Source: Seminavis robusta
Lineage: Eukaryota; Bacillariophyta; Bacillariophyceae; Naviculales; Naviculaceae
Direction of reading: 5' to 3'
Assembly: GCA_903772945.1 (NCBI GenBank)
Contig: CAICTM010000191.1
Coordinates: 1 to 64,000, forward strand
DNA: 64,000 bases
In this document: positions 41,336 through 52,144 of the stretch, piece after piece
How the letters are laid out: the number at the start of each line of letters is the position of its first letter
How positions within the stretch are numbered: the first letter of the stretch is position 1
The notes under the pieces: generated by a model
What the model was told of the DNA's origin: nothing
The model's database searches: none
What the model saw: only the letters and a program-made list of their open reading frames with translations
Translations under genes and position numbers: made by a program

Positions 41336-41901
41336 GTTCCTAACCAGTCATTTTGACCTCTTTATTCCTCCGTGCATACGCGAAATCAAGATAACTGTTA
41401 AAGTCGGCTGGCTTTCCCTCTTTTTTCTCATTAATTTTGGTACGGCGTATCTGCAATTTTGCATTCTCAATTCGCCGTACCAAAATTAATGAGAAAAAAG
41501 AATTCGCGTAGGACCAATCAAAACGTTAGAGCCAGCCGAACTCAGTCACGGTCACAAATCCCCAACTCTAATGAACGTATGGTAGAGATAACAGCGATCC
41601 AAGCTACAGTACTAGTACGGTCTTACTACTAGCTAGCTAGTAGCTTCGATCGAACGATGCTGTTTATCCCGGCTGATTCGATTCGATGATTCGATTCGAA
41701 TTACTGAATCGAATCGAATCGAATCGAATCATCGGTGATTTTCGTTAGAGTTGGGGATTTGCGGTGGTGTTTCTTTCGCGTACCGCGTATGTGTGTCACA
41801 TGGATAGGAATGAAATCTTGATCCGTACGCCTAAATAAATCGATGAAAATAAATGTGTTTCGCGTATGCACGGAGGACACACATGGAGTTTGGTTAGGAA
41901 C
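41336..41901. repeat. Nested inverted repeats (cruciform-like region)
   Basis: Several pairs of inverted arms are nested. Outer pairs: GTTCCTAACCA (41336-41346) with 41891-41901, and CCTCCGTGCATACGCGAAA (41367-41385) with 41858-41876. Inside are a hairpin with perfect 27-bp arms (41421-41447 and 41473-41499, 25-bp loop) within a 10-bp pair TCGGCTGGCT/AGCCAGCCGA (41404-41413, 41530-41539), and a further pair CAAATCCCCAACTCTAA (41555-41571) with 41744-41760. The latter encloses a GATTCGATTCGA palindromic stretch. No coding sequence. It could be a foldback element. Confidence 0.85.
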
Positions 41902-41909
41902 GCACCTCA

Positions 41910-43300
41910 GTTTACAGCACGATTGATTGGATTCTTCGCGTCGAGGAGGGGGAGATGCAATCATCGATTGTGGAGTCACTGGATCATTGCAGTTCGGCAA
42001 TTGACCGGCCTTCGCCGGTTCGTTGCAGGCTGTGACACGGAATTGTTGGAGGTACCAACAGCAGTTGGCAACATCGTAAGAATCTACAATAGCCAAGAGC
42101 AAAGGAGCTCTACTAGCTAGCAGGCCAATGATGAATCCTGTTGCATGTACTGGAAGCTCACTGGGTTGCTGCAGGCTGTGGCTAGCTAGCAACGCAGCAG
42201 CCATAAACGAATCCCTAGCTAGTTGCTAGCTGCTGGATGGTGGATGGGTAACGGTAGGAACTATAGCAACGTGGAGGTTGGGAATTAAGAGCATAATCTC
42301 GTTGTTACTAATCCTCGTTGTGTCACATATCGTTGGCCTCCAAGATTGAATGATTCAATCTTGCCGTGTCCAGCGCTGAGTTGGATATCGAATCGAATCG
42401 AATCGACACTGTCAAAGGGCAGCATCGAGGCAACGAGCGATGCTTGCTATGCCAACAACTTCCTCCAGCTAGCGGGGGTACGAAGTGCAGTGGCAGCCAG
42501 TTTTCTTTAGTACGATCGCAACTACAGTCCGGCAGCAGCACGAGTTACTTTCAGCAACTTGTGCATTGGCGGATATCAAAGCTGTGGAGCAAAAACGTCG
42601 TGTATCAATAGCGAGCTCGCGGCGGTGCCGGTACTCATGATGAAAGGGAACGAAGCAAGAGCGAATACAGACCCGGTCCCCTTGCAGTATGTGACGGATG
42701 CACAAGATACAGGACCGTCCTGTAGAGCTGAACAGCTGGACCATTGGAAGATCGGATAGATCTCCGTAGTCTATCTGCCTCCCCCAAGTTGGCGCCTTTG
42801 CTTTGTGGCTACTGCGAGGCCACAACCTGTCTTGCAAAGTTATAGTTTCCTTGGGTTTTTGACCTGTTAGCAGAAGGTTTGCAGAGTTGCCGTTCGGCTT
42901 AAGTCGTGGGCAACTGAGCGACCTTGAATAGCTCTTTTGTCCTTTCTCAGCCAGCAGAGCTTCGGAGGAATTCACCAGGCAAGTTCAAAATCAAATGGGG
43001 TTGGGACAACCTGTTGGTACCTGGTAGTGTACAGTATCGTATCTCCGCTGGCCCCGAGATATCAACAGTTCATGCAGAACTTGACGCTGCTGTTAGGGAG
43101 ATGCTCATCAAGAGAGCTGAAGTTGACGTTGAAGCTGCGCAGCACAAAGCAGCGAAAGAAGTTGGCATTGTTATGAAAAGAGACGGTCGCGGGCTGGCTC
43201 GTTCTTGCGAAGAGGCGGAGAAATAGATCTAAATATAGGGTTGAGAGGCTAAGCTAGACAGAGTCTAGACATAAGATATGTAACAACCGGGGCATCATGA
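41910..43300. other. Intergenic, no supported gene
   Basis: Short frames only. The 100-codon frame at 42924-43226 (plus) ends in an Ala/Glu/Lys helix-like stretch but has no recognised relative. A (GAATC)n word lies near 42389. Confidence 0.45.
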
Positions 43301-43330
43301 TTCTGGTCATTAGGTGTTATTGCAATAATC

Positions 43331-44110
43331 TCAGCTCTTCTGCTCCCGTTCCTTCTCCTGCTCGTGCCCCCCCTTCCGCGTGTTTTTCTGGGCAAGCCAC
43401 CGTGGCAGTGGAGCAACCAGGTCAAGGTCAAGGAACCATACCCACCAAGATGACGGGAGTCAAGATCAGAGACTTGGTATTGACAGCCAACAACCAATAT
43501 CAACCAATATCAACCAATATATGCCTTTGCCCACAACGATGCCACCACAAAGACCAAATTCTTTCAAATCCACACACGTGGCAAGAACAAGAACCCATTG
43601 GAAGTCATTCGTCAGTATTTGGTCTCTGTGCAGGGCAAGGATAACCCAGTCACAGCCAAATGCATCAAGGTTGGTGATAGTCTCATGGAGGCTGGAAAAG
43701 GTTGGGGTATTGTCACCAAGCTTGAGGCTGTCCAGCGCCATGGAATCTATGCTCCAATGCCTCCATGTGGCACTCTTGTGGTGGATGGCATTGCATCGCT
43801 CATCGTGCTCCATTTCCTTCAACACAATTGTGATGCCCCAACCATGGAACTACAAGGCCACTCCACATCCATGATGTCTCACCACCATATTGCTCACATG
43901 TTCATGACTTGCCTCACTTGGTTTGCATGGGTGGGATCAACCCCAGAATTTTGCTTGCCAGACATATATAATGACAATGGGGTGGCTCATTTTGTGCAGA
44001 TGGCGTTTGATTTGTCCAACCGGTTCCATGCCCAGCACTGGGTGGTTCAGTTGCTCCTTTTGACTGTCTACTTGGTGGCTTGTGTCCCCTGGGCATGGTG
44101 CGAGAAAGCA
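43331..44110 (+). pseudogene. Broken copy of the secreted Hint-domain gene
   Basis: The translation matches the intact protein at 59217-60749 from the end of its Pro/Ser linker onward: SACFSGQATVAVEQPGQGQG, then LTANNQYQPI, then in another frame FFQIHTRG, LVSVQGKDNPVTAKCIKVGD, VQRHGIYAP, LVVDGIAS, MELQGHSTSMMSHHH and HFVQMAFDLSN. The first frame change coincides with CAACCAATAT repeated three times (43491-43520), where the intact gene has one, so strand slippage is the likely cause. The conserved His of the Hint motif TGQHLVY is replaced (IRQYLVS), and the signal peptide and N-terminal domain are missing. It lies in opposite orientation to the intact gene. Confidence 0.85.
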
Positions 44111-44149
44111 ACAGGTCCTGCATCTTGGAAATTGATTTCAGTGTCAAGT

Positions 44150-44925
44150 TGCTGTGTGGATATGTATGATTGTGGCTGCGTGTTCTTCCAACTAATGCAT
44201 GCATCATCAGTTTGAGAAGAGAACTGCAGCAACTGTTGTGTCTATACGGTAAGTGCGTGTTGGTACCAGAAGGAATGAACATTGATCCACGGATTACTTG
44301 TGTTTAGACTGTTCCATGGTGGAACAGGTAAAATATCTCTTTTCAGAAGAAAACTGAATGGTGTCCAGTACTTGCCACTGGCTGTTGTAGCTATGAGAAA
44401 GCGTGTTTTGATTCGCGGATCCAGGCATGCAGGTACGCGATCCAAACTTGTGTACTACTCAAAAAAAGGAAGCAATGGTTCATGAATCTTGACTCCATTC
44501 TCTTTCTGCCATTCGGACCTGCCGCCAAGGTAGGCTGATGAGCGTATTACTATATTAGCTAGCAGGCCGAGGACAAGACGACTTGTCACTGTTGCTTGGC
44601 CTGAATTATTAAGTTGTGTGGTGCAACTCGACGCGCAGAATCCTGTATACGCAACGGCATGGACTTGGCCGAACTGCCTAGTCTGGCTCTTTTGCCTGGA
44701 TGATTTATTTGTGCCAGGACCTGTCCGAGTGTATGCCGCCCCCACCCACTATTGATTGTCACTAGGCTAAGCAGTCAATTTTCCGAGTAACATAGACTTT
44801 CCTTTTGGATTCATTGTCTGTTCGTTTTCTATTATAAGTTTTTAAAAACTGCATTGATCGATTGTCTAGTAAGTAGAATTGCACCCCCAGTCCCCCTGGC
44901 ACCCCGTTTGCGTAGTAGCTAGCTA
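44150..44925. other. Intergenic, no gene
   Basis: Short overlapping frames without recognisable features. Confidence 0.5.
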
Positions 44926-44932
44926 GACTGCC

Positions 44933-45424
44933 TTAGGCCAAAGTAGGACTGCGAGGTCGTCTCTTGTTGGCATCGGTGGTACGACGGCGGCGACGACTGG
45001 TGCAGGGACTGGTGCTGATCTTGCGGGCGCAGGTGTGGGTACTTCTTGTGCATGCAGCACCGGTACTACATGTTGTACTGCGAGTCCAAAGTTCCAGAGA
45101 TGGCAATTTGTGGACCATTTCTTCCATTCTAATAGTACGTTTAGTAGTAGTAGTACCATCGGAAGACCAGGTTCGAGAAGGAAGGCGGAGGGGAGAATCT
45201 CTGGAACGGCTAGGTGGCTTGGGAGAGGCCGTTCGTTGGCATTGCTTGTTTGCGGGACAACTTTCCCAGCGGCACATGCTAGGGCTGCCAGTGGGCTTTG
45301 TCTTTGGTTGCTGACTGCTAGCGGTTGTAGTAGCGGTAATCACAGTGGGGGCTTGGTGGGATCTGGCATTGTCCACTACTAGAGTCAAGCCTGCAAAAGA
45401 GGGAAATCCTTGAATGCTGCACAT
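44933..45424 (-). CDS. DNARxH/CRWESC family protein 1 (unknown function)
   Basis: A 163-residue basic protein. It begins MCSIQGFPSFAGLTLVV and then has the family's first motif DNARSH (18-23). CRWESC is at 51-56. A Pro/Arg block SRSRDSPLRLPSRTWS follows (72-87), and LELWTRST at 110-117. The end is Arg-rich (RRRRR, then RSPTLA). The same motifs stand in the same order in the proteins at 47672-48223 and 51497-52138, all on the minus strand. There is no signal peptide or membrane helix. Arg/Ser-rich tails often mean nuclear location or RNA contact, but this is only inference. I do not recognise the family. Confidence 0.65.
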   Translation of the reverse strand: MCSIQGFPSFAGLTLVVDNARSHQAPTVITATTTASSQQPKTKPTGSPSMCRWESCPANKQCQRTASPKPPSRSRDSPLRLPSRTWSSDGTTTTKRTIRMEEMVHKLPSLELWTRSTTCSTGAACTRSTHTCARKISTSPCTSRRRRRTTDANKRRPRSPTLA

Positions 45425-45429
45425 CTTGG

Positions 45430-47665
45430 TGTGATTGGGTATATTCTAAGCTAAGGTGGGGTAGCTTTTTGAGAAAGCTCAGAAAGAAATTGTGAGAAGG
45501 AGGAGAGGCGAAGTTTCTCAAACACATCAAGACTGACACCGGAGAGTCATCCATCGCCATCGGCCTGATCTTCTATCACTTCGCCGTCGTTTGCCGCGAT
45601 GGTCTGGGACTATGGCCCTTGTTCTAGGTGCCAGTGCGTAGCGTGTAGCGTGAGACAGTCTGAACATTAGGCTGTTCTCTTGATGCGCGTGGGTTTTAAG
45701 AATCACATTTTTACGAAGACTCGAAGTCAAGAGGTTCACGTTACTTTACAATGGCATCCAGTACACACCAGTCACGTTTCTCCTTTGCCACAGATAAAGC
45801 AATGATCCCGCTTCTCTCATTCTCAGTCCCCGCTACACATCTGCATTTCATCCATAAATCATTTGAGAATTTGAGTGCAAAGGTGCACTCTGGATCAGAC
45901 GCAGTTGGTTCCTTGTGCACCTTGTTGCCACCATCCTGCCACCATGGACCCTGATGTTGCATCATCGTCCTTAACAAACACAGATCAGTCTATCCTGGAC
46001 ATATTCATCACCATGCCGGAACTTGAAGGCAAGTCATTTTCTGTCGGGGCTTTTTTTAGGACTGAGAGGTACAGGGATCCAGCTTAAGTCTCACGGAATC
46101 ACATTAGCTATTCAATGGTGAATCCAAGGAACGAAGTGAAGTTTTCCTTTAATTACCAAAACCAATGGTCCATTTACAATACCGCTTTCCTTAAGTAAGA
46201 AGGAGAAAGGAGGCGCACACAAGAAGGGGCAATGTTTGTTCGCTATCAGAACCAAGAGACTTAATTAAAGGATCGAGCTTAGACGGCATCCCTAATCTGC
46301 CAGGGGCATGAGCTATAGAAAAGCCGACAGAAACCTTGGTCTTAGATAAATCGGGTGTGTGGCTGCAGGCTCCTTCCCCCACGGCTGAAACTGTTTGTTT
46401 TGACTATCGGGAGTCGAGAGAGTATACTAGTAGCTGTCACATCTACGGATCTGGAACCTGAAGTACATGACATTGTTGTAGATGTCCAGGACAGCAACGG
46501 ATTGGGCAAACTTTGGCTTGTATGGCAAACCTCGCCGATGCCACACAGCGAAACAGCCGAGGAACAAAAACATCAAGGTAGGAGGATACCGGTATTCAAG
46601 TGCTGTAGATCGCCGAGGGCATGCTCCTGCATGGGGATTCTATTGGCTCTCACTAGGGCATCTGGGGTAATCCTTTTGCATTCCTATGAAAGCCGCTCTT
46701 GTTAGAGTACCGCCAGGAAGCCGCTGCTCTGGGAGATTTACACTTGCCACAGCGGGAAGAGGCGAACTAGAAGAAAAGAATCTAAATGGCAATGATGAAT
46801 GAGCGCCTTCGCTTGATTTGCAACCCTGGATTTAGCTCAAGAGTCAGTGGTTCCCACGCAATGACTCCCACGGAAAGTGGCCAACTAGGGATCTGTCTAT
46901 CAGCCAGTCAGAGAGCTAGGAATCGCACCTTGCAGCTTGCAACTTGCAGCGCTGATCATGAGAGCTGTTTTGAGCAAAGCATCGCCCCAGTGGTTGCCCT
47001 TAGGCTGTTCATAAGCTTGTTCATACCAGCCCTGAGAGGAATCGAGTCGAGTCGCCGTCGTAAGTCATGGCGACAAGCCTGTAGGTATTACCAGTGGTTT
47101 CTCGGGTCGCCATTTCTCACTCTGGTGAAACCCCAGCTGATACCCTAGCTCATCAGTACCAGCATGTACCAGCATGGGGTCTTCTGCTTAACCCATCAAG
47201 CTTTCGGCCATGACTCCCAGAACAGAAAAGGCAGGTGACTAGAAGATCTCGCATGTATGCTGAGCAACTATGCTGGGACTGACCTTGGACTCTCGACCTT
47301 TGACTATCTTCTCCTGCTGGATATGTAATGCGTGTCGCTCCGATAGCAAACAAAATAGACAGTGGGTCGTTTCCTTATGTCATTGGGACATTGCGAGTCA
47401 AGAAGATGAGCTAGGTAGCTTTGAAACTTTGATTGAATCGAATCTTTCCGGGGCTTCCTGTCACGCCACAAGCTACCTGTCCTGACTAGAAGTGCATCCC
47501 TCGCCCAACCTGGGCTCGAGTAGCTACCTGGAAGGGGGAGAATCTAGGCATGCTTGGAGCTGCACGTTCAAGCGTAATCTGGAATAGAGCATGCAGTTGA
47601 ATGAGTAATATACATACTAGTAGCTGTTTAGACTTTAGAAGCTGTGGCCTAGTAGCACGCACGTT
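45430..47665. other. 2.2 kb without a supported gene
   Basis: Open frames of 60-120 codons on both strands, none with recognisable features. The frame ending 46087 (MDPDVASSSLTNTDQSILDI) is the most gene-like but short and without relatives that I know. Confidence 0.4.
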
Positions 47666-47671
47666 GCCTGA

Positions 47672-48223
47672 TCATGCGCTCTGGCTAAACACTTGGTACT
47701 GCTTTGCTGGAATGGGTGGGCTTCTGGTTCGTCGTCTTCGTCTTTGGCCGACCACGACGCTGCGTTTTCCCGTTCTTGGGCTGTCTCGTGAAGGACAACC
47801 GTCTCTGGTGCTTCGACTCCATAGTTCCAGGCGAGGCATAGTCGGGGCATCATCTTCCCCCGTTGCGACAAAGTCCCCCGACCCCGATCGACGCGGTACT
47901 CGTAACGGAGCATCCCTTGTGCTTCGGGATGGTTGCTTGGGTGGTAATCGACGTTGGTAGTTTGGCTTGCCTTGAACCTGCCTTGATTGCTGAGAGTTGT
48001 GAGGAGGGCAGCTCTCCCAGCGACAGAACAAAGGTCCCTTGCTATCGGTTCGTCCATCTTGAATGCAGAAGTCGTGGCATTGTTCCGTCTCTGGCTCCGA
48101 GTTCTTGCCCGTTCTGGTGGTACTGCTACGAGTGCAAGGGGCGGGGCCTTCGTGGCCGCAGGCGTTGTCCGCCTCAATGGAGAAGGTCGAGAAAGCAGGG
48201 AATCCAGCAATCAAAGAGTCCAT
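47672..48223 (-). CDS. DNARxH/CRWESC family protein 2 (unknown function)
   Basis: A 183-residue protein. The start at MDSLIAGFPAFSTF is chosen because it aligns with MCSIQGFPSFAG of family protein 1; the frame is open for 41 codons further upstream without similarity. Motifs: DNACGH (19-24), CRWESC (67-72), PSRSTRDAPLRVPRRSGS (98-115), LELWSRST (132-139). The C-terminus RRRRTRSPPIPAKQYQVFS is nearly the same as RRSRTRSPPIQTKKRQIYS of family protein 3, the strongest single match in the set. Very basic overall, no signal peptide or membrane helix. Function unknown. Confidence 0.7.
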   Translation of the reverse strand: MDSLIAGFPAFSTFSIEADNACGHEGPAPCTRSSTTRTGKNSEPETEQCHDFCIQDGRTDSKGPLFCRWESCPPHNSQQSRQVQGKPNYQRRLPPKQPSRSTRDAPLRVPRRSGSGDFVATGEDDAPTMPRLELWSRSTRDGCPSRDSPRTGKRSVVVGQRRRRRTRSPPIPAKQYQVFSQSA

Positions 48224-48229
48224 GGTGCT

Positions 48230-51200
48230 TTCGATGGGGTCCAGTGGCGGAGTGCGATAAAAGCAAGGGAAATAGTATACGCAAGACATCGAATTCAAAG
48301 TGTTCAGATTATAAATTGTGAGACGGCGAAGCGCTATACCATTCATATCGGAAGTAACTTTCCTCGACTGGACCCAGATCCTTGCCGTGCAAGCTGCAAG
48401 GAGACCGCGCTTCTGCGAACTGGTTGTGAATGACGGTGAAACCTAAAAGCTACAACCATTTTACAGCTACGATGCTACTGTAGGCTTAGGTGGGTGAGTC
48501 AAAACTGGAACTCTTTGGCAGGTGACTCTAGAAGAGTGCCTATTTGGAAGACTTAGACTTATGCCCAACATCCAGTGCCATCTAGTAGCTATGCATAGGT
48601 TTCGCCTTGGCTGTGGCTCCGATCCCGCTTTTCTTCCACAGCGTTACGCGTAGAGGAAAGGCTGCGCAACCCATGGGCATTGATCTGGCTATAGTTGTAG
48701 CTACTTCAGTAGAGCTCTTTCGCACTCCTCAAAACGAAGTCATCTCTTTCAGATTCATTCTCATTTGGTCTGATCGGTTTACTCAAATCATGGACAAAAC
48801 CAGGGAAACGACGCATTTTAACCCATACCGAAAGCCTTTTGTACGGTACCGTTCCATACCATACAGTACTGTAGAGATCACAATGTCATAGTGGTTTGCC
48901 GCGTTTAAACGATCCCGCTTCAGCCATGCACTTAGACTCATGCTTCGCTGAAAGTTCTCCTGTACTCGTTTTTGAAGTCGTTAAATCCTGCGCTGAAGTC
49001 GATGCTCTTGGACAAAACTCTTCTCGAAAGCTGATGAGCCACAGTTGGGATCCCCCTGTACCCCCAACCGAACTCCGTATGAGCAGCTAGCTAGCTAGTA
49101 CCGGTACCGGATACTTCTCCCTGCAATGAAGCCAAATAAATAGTGGCCTTATGAACAAGGAATGATTCAACCTGAAAACCCTCTAGCTAACTAGTCTAGT
49201 TGCTAGCTTACTAGGCCAGATTTCTGGACCATGAAACGAAACTGAAGGACTAGACTAGTCTAGCTAGTTTGCTTCAGGTGAGCTAAGAGCGATGATCGAG
49301 TGACCCAATCAGATCATCCATTTGGGATTCAATCAGAATCCCTCTGAAACCATTCTTGCGAAGTGAAGTGACCCTTTCCTTGGTTTCTATTAGGTCAAGC
49401 AACTACAGTACTACGGTTGCGCCATGCGATGCGCGATGTGAGCATGAAGCAGGCAAGCACACGGTACCTGGTACCAGTACCGGTACCAGTATGCTCTAAG
49501 GAGAGGCGCGTAGAGTAAGTCCAGATCGACATATTCTATGATTTAAAATCTGGTTTCTGTGACCCACACAGAATTATTGAAGGAGATTCCTTGTTAATGC
49601 TTTGCTGTTATTGAAGTTGAGGATGGGGGTTCGGATGTTCGGGTGCGCTACCGTACCACCCCCTCCGGTACTGCTCCCCTAATAGAGCCCCCAATAATTT
49701 ACTTGGGAGTGTAACTTCTTGCTATACTTTTCCACCCTCCTTCTCTTTTTTCCACAAGAGATTTGCTCAGATTTGCTGACCTATTAGTCCAATAACAGAG
49801 AGCTTTCGCAGCTTGCATCCTTGTTCCTTGTTGGATCCTCGCAATCCCGAGGAACTGGAAGGCCAAGAAAAGGCTAACGGGACCATGGAAAAAATCTCAC
49901 AACCAGTTTTTGAAGGATGTTCTTCGCTGCTGCTAGCTAGAGTTTACGACTGTACCGTACAGCTTTGCCTAATTCTTCTTTCCCAAGGGAGTAGCCCAAT
50001 CAACCATTTCTCAGCTTCCTTTCTATTAAAGTTACCTCCAGCATCCTTAATGTACGACGCATGCCTGGGCAAGTTCAGCTTGCTTCATTCTTCAATTCGT
50101 CAAAGCCCTCAACCTGGCCCATTTCCACCAATTTCTGAACTCTTGTCGCTCTCAGAGGAGAACATGCTCTTGCTTCTTTCCACAGTCCTTACTGGAAGCA
50201 ACCAAGCAAACAAGGATTCCTTGGCTGGTGCTTGAAAAGTGGTTGTGGTACCGCATTGGCTTCAACTACAGTGGGCTTTCGCTTTCTTCCGAACACTTGA
50301 CTGCCGGTACAATTAAAGCAAAGAATTAGCAACTTGTCCAACTGCAGGTCGAAGGAAGCAGCAAACTTACTAACACTCATCCTGTTGGTTGTGCAGGTCA
50401 TTGGCTGAGCGAGCGATCAGACAAATTGAAAGCAATGGGATGCCGTACGTGCCAGGTGGCTGCCATTACGTAGTACCTTCTTTTTCGGAAGCTGCCTGCT
50501 CTCCCTGAGACTCCCGGCCGCCACTAGTAGTTGGAGCATGGACTATCTGATAGTCTGCAAAACGCAACGCCCCGATGCTTGACTTGGTTGACCCTGTATT
50601 AGCTGGTTGGTTGGTAAAATCACCTCTTGCTTCCTTGCATGAGTGCTCTGCGTCTGCCTGTAGCGTATGCTGGAACCAAGCGTGTCTGGTATCAAACATG
50701 CATATGAGCAGGCAGCAACGTCGGGTTCCATGCAAGTGTGATTTCTCGCTCGTCCTGCAGCACTTCCATTGAGTGGCTGAAGAAGCAACCGATTCGATTC
50801 ACCATCACCAAGCATGTTCTTATTCTTGCCAGTACGGTATAGACCTACCCTATATAGTGCGCCATGCAGTTAGAATAGAAGCAAAGTTATCAATTCAGTG
50901 GTTGCGGCTTGAGCGGGCCGAAAGCGCTGCATCAAAGAAATCAGTTTTGACCCAATCCTTGGCTGCCATACGGTAGCATCTTTTGGTAGTACAGTACTCG
51001 TAGAACAACAACAAAGCTGTCAAGCGGTTTGGTGAGTTGGTCCGGGTCCTGCCCACCCATGGCATCCATGCGCTACTGTGCTTCTGTAACACGAGCACCC
51101 TTTCAAAAAAAAGCAAGACAATCCGCATGATCATGCACCTGAACCGAGCGGATTCATGTTGCAAACTAATAAGCAATGGTTGTCAGGTGCGTTTGCAGCA

Positions 51201-51490
51201 ACTGTAGGCTTTCGCTCCTCAAGAGCTGCCAAGAGCAATGCTATCCGGATGCCAAAACGGGCACCATGGCTGCACTAATAAGAGTCTATAGATCTAAGCT
51301 GTTGGGGGAAAAGGAAGAATGAAAGACTAAGAGATGGCAGTAGAGGATCAAAACTTGTGCTTTTTTATTAGCTCGGCAGCATTCTTTATTCTTTTTGTCT
51401 CGTCCGGCACATGCACCAGGCGTCGGGTCCCCTGATCCCCTTTGAAAGTGCCGCACAATAATCCCCTCGAGCAAGCAAGCAAGCAGCATG
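48230..51490. other. 3.3 kb without a supported gene
   Basis: Many CTAGCTAG and ACCGGTACC palindromic words, especially 49080-49110 and 49460-49490. The frame 49813-50235 (140 codons, plus) is the longest but has no recognised feature. Nothing else stands out. Confidence 0.45.
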
Positions 51491-51496
51491 ATGGTC

Positions 51497-52138
51497 TCAT
51501 GCCATTTTGCTGTAGATTTGTCTCTTTTTAGTTTGAATGGGAGGACTTCTGGTTCTAGAGCGTCGGTTGCTCTTCTTGGTCTGACTTTTTTGATGGTGTT
51601 TGCGACTGCTCATGGTGGGTCCTCTGTCACTTGTACTGCTATGCATAGTAGTACCAGTGCTAGCTGGTCCTCCTCGTTGTTTGCTAGTACTGCGACTCCA
51701 GAGTTCCAACTTTGGCAGCAACATGATTTCTTCTAGATCTTCTTGAGAGCAAGTTCGACAAGGCAAGCGCATGGGAAGATCATGGCCACGGCGAGTGGGG
51801 CGTTTGGGTAACTTGTTGTTGTTGGGTGAGGAACTGCTGTTCTTGCTGGCACTACTAGTAGATCTACTGCTGGCGCCTGTACTGTGTGTGTTGTTACCGG
51901 TGCTTGTACAACTTTCCCATCTGCAAATGCTCATTGCTGCTGCTGCTGCTGCACAGGTAGTACTAGTACTAGTAGAGCAAGCATAGCTAGAACAACACTT
52001 TTTGGCAGAGACTACTTCAAACGTTTCTGGACTCTCGTGAGTTCTAGCATTGTCCGCTACCAGGGTCACTGATAGTAGATCAAAACTGCTGCCTAACGGT
52101 AAGGGTAGCCAAGAGGGACCTGAAGTGGAAGGGCTCAT
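51497..52138 (-). CDS. DNARxH/CRWESC family protein 3 (unknown function)
   Basis: A 213-residue protein starting MSPSTSGPSWLPLPLGSS. Motifs: DNARTH (29-34) followed by ESPETFEVVSAKKC, CRWESC (72-77), KRPTRRGHDLPMRLPCRTCS (112-131), LELWSRST (144-151) and the basic tail RRSRTRSPPIQTKKRQIYS. Between motifs the sequence is Ser/Thr/Asn-rich and probably disordered. It is the longest of the three minus-strand members. The spacing between LELWSRST and the tail is larger than in protein 2. Function unknown; basic tail compatible with nuclear location. Confidence 0.7.
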   Translation of the reverse strand: MSPSTSGPSWLPLPLGSSFDLLSVTLVADNARTHESPETFEVVSAKKCCSSYACSTSTSTTCAAAAAAMSICRWESCTSTGNNTHSTGASSRSTSSASKNSSSSPNNNKLPKRPTRRGHDLPMRLPCRTCSQEDLEEIMLLPKLELWSRSTSKQRGGPASTGTTMHSSTSDRGPTMSSRKHHQKSQTKKSNRRSRTRSPPIQTKKRQIYSKMA

Positions 52139-52144
52139 GTTGCT

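Noticed and set aside
49813-50235. 140-codon plus-strand frame
   Set aside because: No domain, no motif of the nearby protein family, and no clear leader; kept only as part of the intergenic description.
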